Source: Phlegmacium glaucopus (taxonomy: Eukaryota > Basidiomycota > Agaricomycetes > Agaricales > Cortinariaceae). From it: 64,000 bases of DNA. The stretch spans positions 19,860 to 83,859 of the forward strand of contig MU130302.1 of the NCBI GenBank assembly GCA_015039465.1, read 5' to 3'. The notes under the pieces were generated by a model. It did no database searches. It was given only the letters and a program-made list of their open reading frames with translations, and had not been told where the DNA came from. Position 1 is the first letter of the stretch. Each line of letters begins with the position of its first letter. The position numbers and the translations under genes are program-made. Shown here piece after piece: positions 1 through 11,007 of the stretch.

Positions 1-409
1 CGTTCTTTCTGCATCTGGCCTTGGACCCGTCCCAGAGGGTCTCGGAGCGACATTTCCTAGTGTCGTGAGGGTCTGTGGCGAGGCATAGGGCACATACTGC
101 CTGACCCTGGGGAGCTGTGCTGGATGGAAAAGGCGACTGCTTGGAAGGAGAGTGTTGGGACGTTGGATAATGGTTGTGCGATGGGGGTGAGGCACGACGA
201 CGTGAAGGTGTGTTGGAAGATCGCCAGTTAGGTGATCGTGAACGTGAGGGGTTGAGTGGGTGACCACTACCGCTGGTTACTCTAGCGAATCGCTGTTCTT
301 TTTCACGAAAATTTCGTCGTCTGGGAGTCCGCACCGCGTCAGAGCGTCCCTCTTGAGGGCTAAAACTGCCCTGAGTGGCTCGTAACTATGCGTTGGTGAC
401 GTGCGATCC

Positions 410-520
410 AAGGTGCATGATATGTGATACCAGGTGCATGGAGCATTGTGAGAAACACATGATGCATGGTGAGCGGTGCGTGGTGCGTGGTGCATGGTGC
501 ATGGGGCATGGTGCATGGTG
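410..520. repeat. TGGTGCA-type short degenerate tandem repeat
   Basis: The stretch consists of iterated GGTGCATG/GGTGCGTG heptamers and octamers. It interrupts the gag-like coding sequence and produces Met-His-His-Ala-Pro repeats in a meaningless reading frame. Confidence 0.75.
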
Positions 521-572
521 CAAGGAGTGAATAAAGGTCACATAATGGGTTGGGAGTGACAAGAAGAGACAG

Positions 573-574
573 GG

Positions 575-610
<36 letters not shown>
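573..610. repeat. Poly-G homopolymer tract
   Basis: A run of about 35 bases is almost pure G on the + strand (C on the strand of the gag-like gene). It would encode a poly-Pro run if translated. Such long homopolymers are often wrong in length in assemblies. Confidence 0.85.
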
Positions 611-2058
611 AAGGACGACACAAAGTTAGCTAGTTTACGAGAATGAAACAAATACGAACTGACCTCATTAATGGAAGAAAGCTGAGCTCTATCCAAAAGC
701 TCCTTGTAAATACTTTGAAGTAGGTCCTCGTTGATAATGCCGATGTTGAAGGCCGAGCCAAGCTTCAACTGGTCATGCCATTCACGCCGCACACGAGCTT
801 GATATATGATGAGGGCTCGCTCGCCAAAATCACGCTGACGGTACGGGTGTAGCTCCAACTGGGTAAAAAATTGAGCGAAGGCACCGATCGCCTTTTCTGA
901 CCATTGATACTTTGTCATTAGCGGGATAAAGGTATTTTTAGCCATGGACATTTGGCGAAAACTCAGCTCGGTGTCGGGCAAGACGTTCTTGGACGCCTTA
1001 AGTGATGAAACAGACTTGAGGGTGACCATGTCGTCAACTTTGGATAAACCAAAGGTATCGTCGTTTTGAGTCGACTGATGCTGAGTGGCGTCGATACAGC
1101 CCTCAGGCGTGAGGTACCAGAGTTCCACGTATTCGAAGTCCTCAATACGCCTGAGAGCGTATTGTGCGGGTCTCGGGGCAATGTAGTTGCCAATGATGGC
1201 GGAATCGTCGAATTCTCTCATTTTCGGCTTCTTCTTCTCTAGGTCTGGCCTCTCCACGTCACGTTCGGCTGGCTGCTGGATTGCTTGTTGCTCGTCGTCC
1301 TGTTGCAGCTGCCTTTGTAATTCCTCAGCTGCATTGACATCGTTTGCTTCTTGCTGGTTCCACCTCTGAACTCGTTCTTCGTGATTCTGAGTCCAGGAGT
1401 CGTTGAGCGCCTGGACCGCCTGTTCTATAGTCATCCCGTTCTGGGTTAAAACATCTCTAAGAGCGTTGTAATGTGGTCCTGCGTGATCTGGCATCACTTC
1501 CAGATGAGGGTTGTGTGTCAATCTCTCGTCCATCGTGTTTTAAAGGATCGAGAATCGATGGATCTGACAAATAAATAATGGATTTTAGCTTAAGTCTATG
1601 TTGATAATGAGCGAGGATATCAAATGAGTGTGTTAATCGTAGCCAGAAAGCGAAAAACCAGCGAGAGCAAAGGACTCAGCCAGATACTGAGGGCGAACGA
1701 TGGGTGTCTTAGAAGAAGAAGCGCTGTGACGCTGTGACACCTCGTTCCCCCAAAGACTTAATTCTAGTCTACGCTTATTCTTCGCTAAGACGAGAATACT
1801 GATTAGGGTCCGTGAATCGGGATCTTCCGTGATACCGGTACAAACCTAATCGTGACTCTACCATGCCATGAAAGAATAAAAGCGATTCTAGTTCATATCA
1901 TGATGGCACACCCACATTCACTCTTAGCTACATCCATACCACCGGTCCCTCAGCTGTCTGTTGTAATTAGGTGCTAACTTGCAATCGAATCGTCAAGAAC
2001 TCGATATACATACTACTGCCGCCTCCTTGTGCTCATAGCACATCCCTGCATCTCATAA

Positions 2059-3922
2059 ATGACAGAGCACCAGTCTCTAAGCGTCGCTGATCTAAAGGAC
2101 ATCCAAGCTGGTCCAGTGTATGCATTGTTACTCCATCTCGTTTTTACTACCCTTACATACATGTCCCTTTCCCGCAGGGTTCCTATCCCCACCAGAAGCA
2201 CCATCTTCCTTTTTTTCGCTATAAAGGACGTCAATAAATTCCGTGACCTCTTCGGAGCGCATGTTTTACCCCTTATCACTACCTCTGACAATGCGCGAAG
2301 AATGCGGGAAGAGGCCCTTCAGGCCAAATTTAAATCCGAACTGGCCACCATAGCCGGTATCAATGTCTCCTTCTCCCAGCGAGGTCTTACCATGCTCCTC
2401 GGCAACGCCGACACCCAAGACGACGCTTTCAAAGAGGGCCAATGGAATAGAGCGCAAGCCCTTGGTGACGACAGAGAAAAATGGCTTAACGAGTTTAAAG
2501 ACAATTCTATCCACGGCCTTTTTGAGGTCACCGGCTCTCCTGCGACGCACATCCAGAACATCGTGCAAGAGAAAATCAAGAACCCTCTTGGCGACACTGC
2601 GATTACTGTCATATACGAGCATAGTGGCAAAGTGCGACCTGACGATCAGAGGACCCACGAACACTGTGAGTCGATTCCTTACAGTCCACACCCACCTTGG
2701 CACTCAACCTGTCACAGTCGGCTTCAACGACGGTATATCTCAACCTTACGTAAAATTCGAAGACGATGATGAACAGAAGCCTACTAAACGTAAACCATTT
2801 CCTGGTCAAATTGTCGTTAACCCAGGTGTGCTCGTCCTCGGTCAGCCTGGAGACGAGTCAACACGCCCCCCGTGGACCAAGAACGGCGCGTTTGTGGTAT
2901 ACAGGCATCTGAAACAGCTCGTCCCTGAGTTTAGGACCTTCCTCGAACAGACTGTCCGGGAGTCCATTATCATCGATCCATCCCTACCCAGTTTAAAAGA
3001 CAGCGAAGACTTCCAGAAACGAGTCGACTTCCTTGGTGCACGTTTGATGGGGAGGTGGAAGAGCGGTATGATATCTGCAGATTCCAAATTTCCTTGTTAT
3101 TGATATGATATCCTATTGCCTTAGGAATGCCTGTCGTACTTACTCCGATGCCGGGAGACGGGACTTTTCCCGAAGATAACCTCAAAATTGGGAAGGACCG
3201 CGAACTCAACAACAACTTTGATTACCTCCCAAGTGGTGAGCAGTTTGTGTGTCCCTTCGCCGCTCACACACGCAAGACGGGCCCTCGCACGGATATCCCA
3301 AAAGAAGCGGTTGAGCAGCACATGATTCATCGCGGAGGTACGCCAGTTCCATTTTTTGTTTCAATCTTTCTCCTGACATTCACGCCTCAGGGATCCCGTA
3401 CGGCTGCGAGTTATCGGAAGACGAGAAGTCTGGTCCTAAGACTATTCTTGAGCGAGGCCTATCGTTTGTTTGTTACCAAAGTTCATTGGTAGCAGGATTC
3501 GAGTTCATGTACGTGACCTGCTTCTACCATTATGTGGTATCTGTCTGACTGACTCCATCCCAGTCAGAAGAGTATGTTATATCGATACTGATGCTTTCAA
3601 ATATTCTTGTTGACATCATCAATTAATATTAGACTGGAGTAACAACGAGAAATGTTCGTCCGAGTCGTCTATCAATCATCTCTACCCACTAACGTTCTGC
3701 GCATAAGTCCCTCTCAAGGATCCTAGAAGTGTCGTACCAGGTTTCGATCCAATCATCGGTCAAAATCAAGGCCAAGCCCGCAAGATGACAGGGCACGACG
3801 CCGAAAACCTTGCGAAGGTGCTCGAGATTCCCATGCAGTTTGTCGTTGCTCAGGGTGGCGAGTACTTCTTCTTACCTTCCATCACCACTCTCGAAAAAAT
3901 TTCCAGTACTATTGCTTTGTGA
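2059..3922 (+). CDS. DyP-type (dye-decolorizing) heme peroxidase
   Basis: Heme peroxidase of the DyP superfamily, which oxidises phenols and bulky dyes with hydrogen peroxide; fungal members are often secreted. Eight exons give one frame of 496 aa: 2059-2117, 2178-2665, 2718-3065, 3125-3337, 3391-3508, 3564-3571, 3633-3693, 3727-3922. The family length is about 450-500. Hallmarks seen are GFNDG with the distal Asp of the GxxDG motif, FAAHTRKTGPR with the proximal heme-ligand His, and HRGGIPYG with the distal Arg. RWKSG and NNNFDY, typical of fungal DyPs, are also present. Exon 6 is an 8-nt micro-exon needed to join GFEFI to QKNWSNN. No convincing signal peptide follows the Met at 2059 (MTEHQSLSVADLKDIQ), so this copy may be intracellular or its first exon may be incomplete. 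The exon 7 donor (GTTCTG) is weak. It converges with the PDC-like gene downstream. Confidence 0.9.
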
Positions 3923-4781
3923 GCGCTCAGCTCGTATAGCCCGCCTCTCGATGAAACGCAGATCTTGCCAAGCTGAATCAAACAGAATCCTTTACCTCGT
4001 TTTGTACTACTTAGTATGCACAAGTTGACTATCAGATTGATCTTTCATTACCGCCATGCAACTCTCGCAGGCATGTTGCATGAATTAGTCAAAAAGAGTG
4101 AAAACCGGGAGTGACATCATAAAATTGCCCTTTTTTCCAATCTTTTTCCCCTTATGCATAACCAATACTCAACATCTGGCTAATAAATTTTCGAGATGTT
4201 TTGAGTAAGGATGCTAGGTATGACAAGACGCAGAAATGGGCAATAAAAAGTTTACTGTAAATTCCGACATGCGCATAGCGCTAATTGGATGTGACAAGAT
4301 GTGACGACTGCAGTTACGAGTCCCCTTTAGCCTACTAGCCTAGCGCTCGTTCTTATAAGCTGATGCGGCTTTCATTGTTTCAAAGGTAACGCAAGACTTT
4401 CCGGTAACTTCCGTGATTGCACGTGTTGATGATGATGGCCTTGTTTGCCGCGCGAAAACTCTGTCGTCGTCTTTAAGAAACTCAACGCTCACGAAGACGC
4501 TATAAAAATACCAGTATAATTTCATTTGAATGGACTCGTATATGCCACGCGGAGCGATGGCCCTCACCCACAAGTATAATCTGGCTGCCAAACCTGAGGC
4601 CTGACTATGGATACCAACCCTTATACTCCCTTATACGCTAGCAATCTTTCAACTTTTATTATTCACAGATGTCATGAGCATGTTAGGATACACTGACGGA
4701 CTCCGACGGAGGAGAACCAAATTTTCATTACATGATATATCAACAAGTTCAATTTCATCAGCCGCATGTTATTGTCGTACC
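3923..4781. other. Intergenic region between convergent DyP and PDC-like genes
   Basis: Only short overlapping open frames without recognisable motifs occur here. I see no RNA gene or transposon end. It should contain the 3' UTRs of both convergent genes. Confidence 0.5.
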
Positions 4782-7332
4782 CTACCAGCCAATCATTCCC
4801 AACCGGACCCTCAGGCTCTCCTTGTTCCCGCCGTGGATCGCGTCGCCCGTGTTCGTCTTCTCGTCTAGTCCTAAGGCACGCAGCAACGCTGGAGGTGCAT
4901 CATCCCTGACCACAACCACTTCCACCAGCTGAAGGCATCCCTTGTCCCTAATTTTTTCAGTATCGAGAAGGTTTCCAAGCTCCTCCTCTTTGGTCACCCG
5001 GTATGTTTGCGTTGGCACAGATTTTTCACTACTAAGGACCTTTAACAACTTCCCGTAGTCCCAGGTCACAATATTGTGATACTCTCTGTTCCCACAAATA
5101 CATAAGCATGAGCAAAAGGATGTGAATCCAAAGAATATTCAGACTAACCCTTCTATGTTGTGTTGGAGTCGCTCTATCGTGTAACCCCCATTATTGATGA
5201 CGAAAATGATGGGCTTGATATCTGAACGTATCATGCTAGATAACTCCTGGACGGTCATTTGACTAGGGACGATCATGTTGACATTTGTTATGAACTTCAG
5301 AAAGGAAAGAAGCGTACAGGCTACCATCCCCAATAAAGAGAATAGTCTGGGTAGCGGCGTCACCTTGAAGTTCCAGATGTGCCAAAGTAGCACCATGTGT
5401 AGCGCCTACATTCCAAAAGACAGTTTCTCTGAATAAACATGCAATAACGACAAAAATGGTCAACTAACCCATAGACCATCCAATGCTGGCCCATAGTTTC
5501 TGAGCGAGCAGGGCTGAATCCTTTGGCAGAGCCAAATCAATGACTCCATAGCTAACACTGCCTACAGTGAAGGCAAAGTTAACAAAAAAATGAACGAGAC
5601 GGACTCTACAACGTACCGGACTCTGTTATAATCAGGTCCTTCTCTTGGAACCACCCTCCAACGCGCCACCATAACCACTCGTGTTTAATGTCCACATCCG
5701 GCGTATCCACGACTTTCTTGTTCTTGAATTCGGGAACCACGAGTTGGCTAGATTTCTCGCTAAAGTCTTTAAGGCGCTGAGCAAGTTTGGGGAGAAGCGC
5801 CTTCATCCCAGTCCGAGTATAAGTTGCGAATCCAACCTCCGTGCGATTAAAGTGGATCTGTTCATGTTTTATTATTATTCTTTTGTTTTGCTACGGAATC
5901 AAGCACAAACCTTAATAGACCGTTCTTCCTTTATGTTGTAGGAAAATTTGCCCGTGTTAAAATCGGTGTGGAGAGGGCCTATGAAGAGAACAAGCTTTGC
6001 CGACTCGACCTTCTGTTTAACGTCAGCAGAACTCAAATCCCCGACGTAAATCTAAGGCACGGATTATGAGTGATTTGAGATAATGTAGTGATTCAGGATA
6101 GACTCGCGAGCACTTACCCCTCCGTAGCGTTCAGATGTTTCATCGACAACAGTCTTGCCCAAGGGAGTTCCGTAAACAGGAAGATTTGTCACTGACAAAA
6201 ACTCTGCAGCCTCTTTTTTGCAATGATGGCGACTGATGCTGACGTCTGCAATGACCACGACGTTGTCCTTCACCTCTCCGGAAAAAGCATCTTCAAAACG
6301 TCGATATATATGGTCAATCGCGGCCTGTTCAGCATCAGCATCAATCTTGACCTCTTCCACACATAACTTGTGATTTAAACGATGTGTAATTATTATTTCG
6401 TCAACGAGGTCGGATGGAAGTGCCAAGTACGCTGGGCGGGACTATAGTGATGTCAGTATCTTTCGTGCTGCAGTGGAGAGCTAATTCGATATACCTTGCT
6501 AATGCAATCGACAATGAGTTGGTCGATTTTTGCATCTACCACGCCAAGACCGAGGTCCGTCTTACTCAGAAGCAGCTGAGAACATGTGTACGGGATGGCA
6601 GACTTGGCAAATGCATCGTATCTAGTTGGTCACGTTAAGACGAGTATGACCAGTGAGGATGGAGTAGTGTCACATACCTCCCATCTCCGAGAGTATGAAT
6701 GGTGTTGAGTCCCTGTTCCTGATGGTCGGTCTCCTGTTGTCCGACGATATGGAGAACGGGGAGCTCCTCTGCGAAAGCTGTGTAGTGATGGCTTAGAAAG
6801 AGTGTGAATGAGTCGGGACCGCACTCGAGTACTTACATCCTGCGATTCCGTTGATTGCAGAGAGCTCACCCACGCCGATACTAAAGATGTTTCATCATGA
6901 GTGAAACCAGAATGCAAAAGCATGGTGAACATACGTGGTGGTAACAACACCAAGGCCGCGTCTAAAGCGAGCATACCCGTCGGCTGCGTACGCCGCGTTG
7001 AGTTCGTTGCTGTTGTACATCAACGCATCACCTTTCATGGAGGTCGAGCGTCTAGATTGATTCTTACCATTCTCCAACCCAGGTGATATTGGACTTTTCG
7101 ACAATATCCTAGACGGCATGGGATAACTCTATTTAGTTTGTAACTTACGACGAAACGAGAATCGACATACCAGGAACTTTGCAAGAAGCGACCCCGGAAC
7201 TCCGAACATAGACTACGGCACCGAGGTCAAAGTCTGGGTAAAGATCACGAACATTCTGGATCTCACCTTGACGCCTTGCTCTTCGATCCTGCGGACGATG
7301 TAACTACCTATACTGATCTCCTCGGTATCCAT
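4782..7332 (-). CDS. Pyruvate-decarboxylase-like ThDP enzyme with altered active site
   Basis: ThDP-dependent decarboxylase of the pyruvate/indolepyruvate decarboxylase family, which turns 2-oxo acids into aldehydes in the cytosol. It starts at the ATG at 7332 ([20 protein letters not shown]) and stops at 4782, with many short introns; roughly 600 aa, as usual for PDC. Seen in order: FGVPG (N-terminal Pyr domain), [14 protein letters not shown] with the ThDP-activating Glu, [27 protein letters not shown], the central domain ([19 protein letters not shown]), and the PP domain with [17 protein letters not shown] and a C-terminal LQLVEV. Odd points: FGVPG is followed by Ser instead of the Asp of FGLPGDF (Asp28 in yeast Pdc1), and the di-His motif HHTLG reads IHTLG, so the first catalytic His is Ile. 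ThDP binding and the GYTIE Glu are kept. I infer a diverged paralogue with changed or reduced activity. Confidence 0.82.
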
Positions 7333-7439
7333 GAAGAAAAAGACAATTTTTTGAATATAGTGGACTGGAGGGACGAGCGAAATGTAGAGATCGCTCCTCT
7401 GAAGTCACCAATACATATATTGACTTGAAGAGATGGGAT

Positions 7440-7675
7440 CTCTGGCCAGAACGTCACACAGGCATTGGCAACCCCAGATCTTAGAATGGAAGGACTGATA
7501 ATCGATAACGTCCGACTTCGTGAACAAACGAAGTTCCTGGTCATGATGGCCAAACGTGAACATTGAACCAGTGACATCTCTGGCCAGAACGTCACACAGA
7601 CAACCGCAGATCTTGGGATGAAGGGACTTATAATCGATAATGTCCAACTTCGTGAATAAATGGTCTGTGGTATGT
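7440..7675. repeat. Two direct copies of a ~100-140 bp unit upstream of the PDC-like gene
   Basis: Both copies begin CTCTGGCCAGAACGTCACAC (7440 and 7578) and run on through GATAATCGATAA-type sequence to a GTCCRACTTCGTGAA motif. Spacing is about 138 bp. They lie 100-340 bp upstream of the PDC-like start and could carry duplicated promoter elements. Confidence 0.75.
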
Positions 7676-7992
7676 ATTGACGTACTTGCTGGGTTCTAGT
7701 GACTTGAAGAGACTTCTGATTCCATAAGTCATTTATTCGACCAAACTCTGCGAATTCATGGATCGATAGTATGTGTATCAAGAAGAAGGGGACTGTATGG
7801 TGATGTGAATCACGATAAAACGAGTTTGTACTAAGAACGGCGGAAATGAAACCTTACATTGTATAGCAGACGAGAATGAATTCTTTCACGAACTTGGGAC
7901 ATGCTTTGCTATATTCCTATTTGACCTTTAGGACTAGGGCTGCGCACCGGTGAATGATGTCTTTTCTGTTTGAGTAAATAACGGAAAGAATG

Positions 7993-8299
7993 ACTTGTCT
8001 GTGAAGGCCGTCGTGGCAGACGCACGCGGCATGTACGAGTTCTTCTTTTTTTTGTGGCATTTGCTGTCCACATCTTATAATGGCATGTTTCTAGATTCAT
8101 TAACTATGACTCATGAGGACGAATAATTTCGGAGTGCAGATATTGGCTTCATAACGGTCTGGGAGTGGTGAAGATGGAAGACCATCAGTACCAAGACCCC
8201 GAATGCAAGAAATCGGCGTTTGCCGGCTAAGGCACCGTGACGGCCCCTGAAAAAACGCCGTTTGGTAAAAAGAACGATTTCCATAAATGGAACTCGTAA
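7993..8299 (-). repeat. Left arm of a ~300 bp inverted repeat pair
   Basis: This arm is a near-identical reverse complement of 9643-9962. It shares the AAATGCCA/poly-A stretch, the GCCGTCGTGGCAGACGC block and the end GAACTCGTAA. A short decayed reading frame (LSRQTP.SCIRGLGTDGLPSS) is recognisable in both arms. It looks like a small repetitive element inserted twice in opposite orientation. Confidence 0.8.
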
Positions 8300-9235
8300 T
8301 CTGAGGCAACTAAATTTTCAAACTCCGTGCCGGCCGACGCATCAAATTTCTAAAGTAATAAAACTATACGACATTACTCGCAGGCCCTGTGTATAATGTA
8401 TTTTACTCTTATTCACAGGTTATTAGGGCAATAGAAAGCAGACAGCCGTTTTTGTACCCGCCCGTACCGTCGAGAATTGGCGGGGGGGTTTCTACGGCCG
8501 GTGCACAGCCCTAAATGTTTAAAGGATTAAAGACCCCAACCCCAGTTCTGTTGGAATGATTCTCTCGCGTTCTCCGAGTCCCCCTGCATTTCACATCTAG
8601 TGCTCTATTCAAATTTTAGATTAAAAGACAATAGCAACTCTTGCAATGGAACTGGGGCAACTTTCAATAGGAAGGGTTCCAAATTGAGTAGCGTAGGGTA
8701 GGTGCTGATGCAAATTGATTTCTTCTCGTTACATTCCATTACATTACTGTGCTGCTGCCAGTGTTAAATCTCACGCTGTCTATCCGCTAGTTTCGTAGAT
8801 TCTGTATAGTATACCATTTCCCTCTCGAGTGCCTCGTCCATTTGCGTGTAAACATGCTGGGGTTATTCCGTCGTGTACATCGAACCTCGTTACTCATGAA
8901 TTATGTAGACTTTTTGTCAAATTTTTGTCATAGGTTATCCTCCAGTTTATGATCGTTTATGCTCGGCTAACTGGTGGAGAAATGGGCCGCGGTATTTTTT
9001 GCCTGACTGGGAAAATGTCCCCTTACAAGAATAAAATTAATGTTGGAAAATGTATGACGTACCGGAGGCACATACCCTCCTACCCGAACGATGGTACGGG
9101 GATTGTATCAGACTGACTAGGATCTCCTGAGGGAAAGAATCGAAGTAATGCAAGGTCAGCTGTTAGCTATTTGCATCCGCACCCGAGATCCGTCCGAATG
9201 TATTGGGAAGACTCCAGAAAAATGCGAAAGGGTTT
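8300..9235. other. Non-coding spacer between the inverted-repeat arms
   Basis: There is no open frame with recognisable motifs. I found no transposase, terminal inverted repeats of its own, or RNA gene. Confidence 0.5.
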
Positions 9236-10924
9236 TAGAACTTGTGGTGCCCCGGGGAGTGCATTTCTGGCAGAATAATCGACCTATCAGAAACGAGGGT
9301 CAAAAAGCTCATGCTATTCGTGTTATCGAATAAAATATCATCCATCATCCGTATAGAAGGTGCTTCGATGACGTGAACCTCTCTTGCTAAGCTGCTTGAG
9401 CAAGCGGCGGAGGTAAGGGAGAATACATATGGTGCCAACTACTTAGTCACCGGCGACTCACCGCTACTTTGGTGCAAAAATCAAGAGACTAAATCCCAAA
9501 ATTATTTCCTCTTGGAAAAACATTCCTTTAGATGAGCCGGATAGATTCTCAAGTTTAATCTCAAAATTGAGAGCAAGGCAGCAAGTGAGAGTAGTTTGTT
9601 GATAATCAAACATAAAAATCACATGACTTTTGAGCAATGAGAGTTACGAGTTCCATTTATGGAAATCGTTCTTTTTACCAAACGGCGTTTTTCGGGGGCC
9701 GTCACGGTGCCTTAGCCGGCAAACGCCGACTTCTTGCATTCGGGGTCTTGGTACTGATGGTCTTCCATCTTCACCTCGATATCCACTCCCAGACCGTTAT
9801 GAAGCCAATATCTACACTCCGAAATTATTCGTCCTCATGAGTCATAGTTAATGAATCTAGAAACATGCCATTATAAGATGTGGACAGCAAATGCCAAAAA
9901 AAAAAAGAACTCGTACATGCCGCGTGCGTCTGCCACGACGGCCTTCACAGACAAGTTAACTTAGGCGCCAGGCGCTTGATCGATATCTACTTTCTATTAC
10001 ACCCCAAAGTACTTGCAACATGTTTATATACTACCACCCCAAGAGGTCCTAAGGTCACTATGCATCCAACGGGCTTCTCAATGCTTCTAGGATCTCGGCC
10101 CCCCACAATCACAATCGATGTGCCAGGTGTGATACACATCAGTCTCTCTCTTCACCCCAGAAATACTTGCAGTGTGTGGATCATCTGCCAAGAAGTCACG
10201 ATCGTCGTTATCATCTGACCGCAACAACCCAATTTCCCTGTTATCGATGGATTTTAAAAGTCCACATTCGAAGTCTTTGTGATTGTAATCATTGTAATTG
10301 CCAGGAAGACGGCTATAAGAATGGCATAGGTTTCTAGAACTTGTGGTGCCCCGGGGAGTGCATTTCTGGGAATAATCAACCTGTCAGAAACGAGGGTCAA
10401 ACCTCATGCTATTTGTGTTATCGGATAAAACATGATTCATCCATGCATAGAAGGTGCTTCGACGAGGTGCCAATCACTTAGTCACAGCTACTTTGTGCAA
10501 GAATCAAGAAAAACTCCCCAAATTATAGAAAACACTCCTTTATTAGACGGGCCGGACAGATTGCCAAGTTCAAACTCAAAACTGAGGGCGAGAGCGAGCA
10601 ACCGAATGAGTTGGTTTGTTATATAAAATCACATGACTTTTGAAATGTCATAGAGCATTCAGAGTTAGGCCCCAGGCTCTTTTTGATCGATATCTACTTG
10701 TATCACAACCCAAAAGTCTAAGAAGTCCTAAGGCCACTGTACATCCGACGGTCTTCTCACTGCTTCCAGGATCTAGGCTACAATCGATGTGCCAGGTGAC
10801 ACACACCAGTCTCTCTCTGCACCCCAGAAAAAACTTGCAGTGTGTGGATCATCTGCCTATCGTCGTTATTTATCTGATTGCGACATCTCAATTTCCCCGT
10901 TATCGATGAATTTTAAAAGTCCTA
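9236..10924. repeat. Imperfect direct duplication upstream of the L-amino-acid oxidase gene
   Basis: Unit 1 (about 9236-10262) and unit 2 (about 10334-10924) match in order. Both begin AGAACTTGTGGTGCCCCGGG, both contain CACATGACTTTTGA, and both end TTATCGATGRATTTTAAAAG. Unit 1 carries an extra ~315 bp (9647-9962), the right inverted-repeat arm, that unit 2 lacks. Unit 2 therefore records the empty site. This is a non-coding duplication in the promoter region of the oxidase gene. Confidence 0.8.
9647..9962 (+). mobile_element. Right arm of the inverted repeat: ~316 bp insertion in a duplicated unit
   Basis: Comparison with the empty copy (about 10660) places the ends next to TTA on both sides, compatible with a 3-bp TTA target duplication as made by PIF/Harbinger-type elements. 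The other copy is at 7993-8299 in reverse. I do not see good terminal inverted repeats, so the class is uncertain. Confidence 0.55.
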
Positions 10925-11007
10925 CCAAGTGTGGTGGTATGGCTTAACACATATAAGCGCCACCGCACTGTCACTCCAACGTAGTAACATTGCCGCACCC
11001 ATTAGCT

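Larger units (their letters stand above)
1..1533 (-). pseudogene. Gag-like CCHC retroelement protein, decayed and cut by the window edge
   Basis: The reading frame starts at the ATG at 1533 (MDERLTHNPH) and is open to about 663, where a possible GT donor follows. The N-terminal ~120 residues are Gln/Glu/Asp-rich and probably helical. A conserved block follows with HPYRQRDFGERAL and ARVRREWHDQL. I recognise this as a protein family found very often beside transposons in mushroom genomes, though its enzyme partner is not visible here. Coding similarity resumes at about 370-1: CGLPDDEIFV, then after an apparent one-base loss near 300 a basic RFARVTSGSG stretch and a zinc-knuckle-like CALC...H....C. 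The middle (about 400-660) holds a poly-G run and short TGGTGCA repeats instead of coding sequence. Element identity is inference; the frame break and zinc knuckle are visible. Confidence 0.6.

Noticed and set aside
573..610. A poly-Pro protein tail encoded by the G run.
   Set aside because: It follows a plausible splice donor at about 663 and has no conserved sequence; a homopolymer repeat is the simpler reading.
10990..11007. An upstream start at 10990 for the L-amino-acid oxidase.
   Set aside because: That codon is TTG. In a fungus the first ATG in frame is at 11008 and gives a sensible N-terminus.
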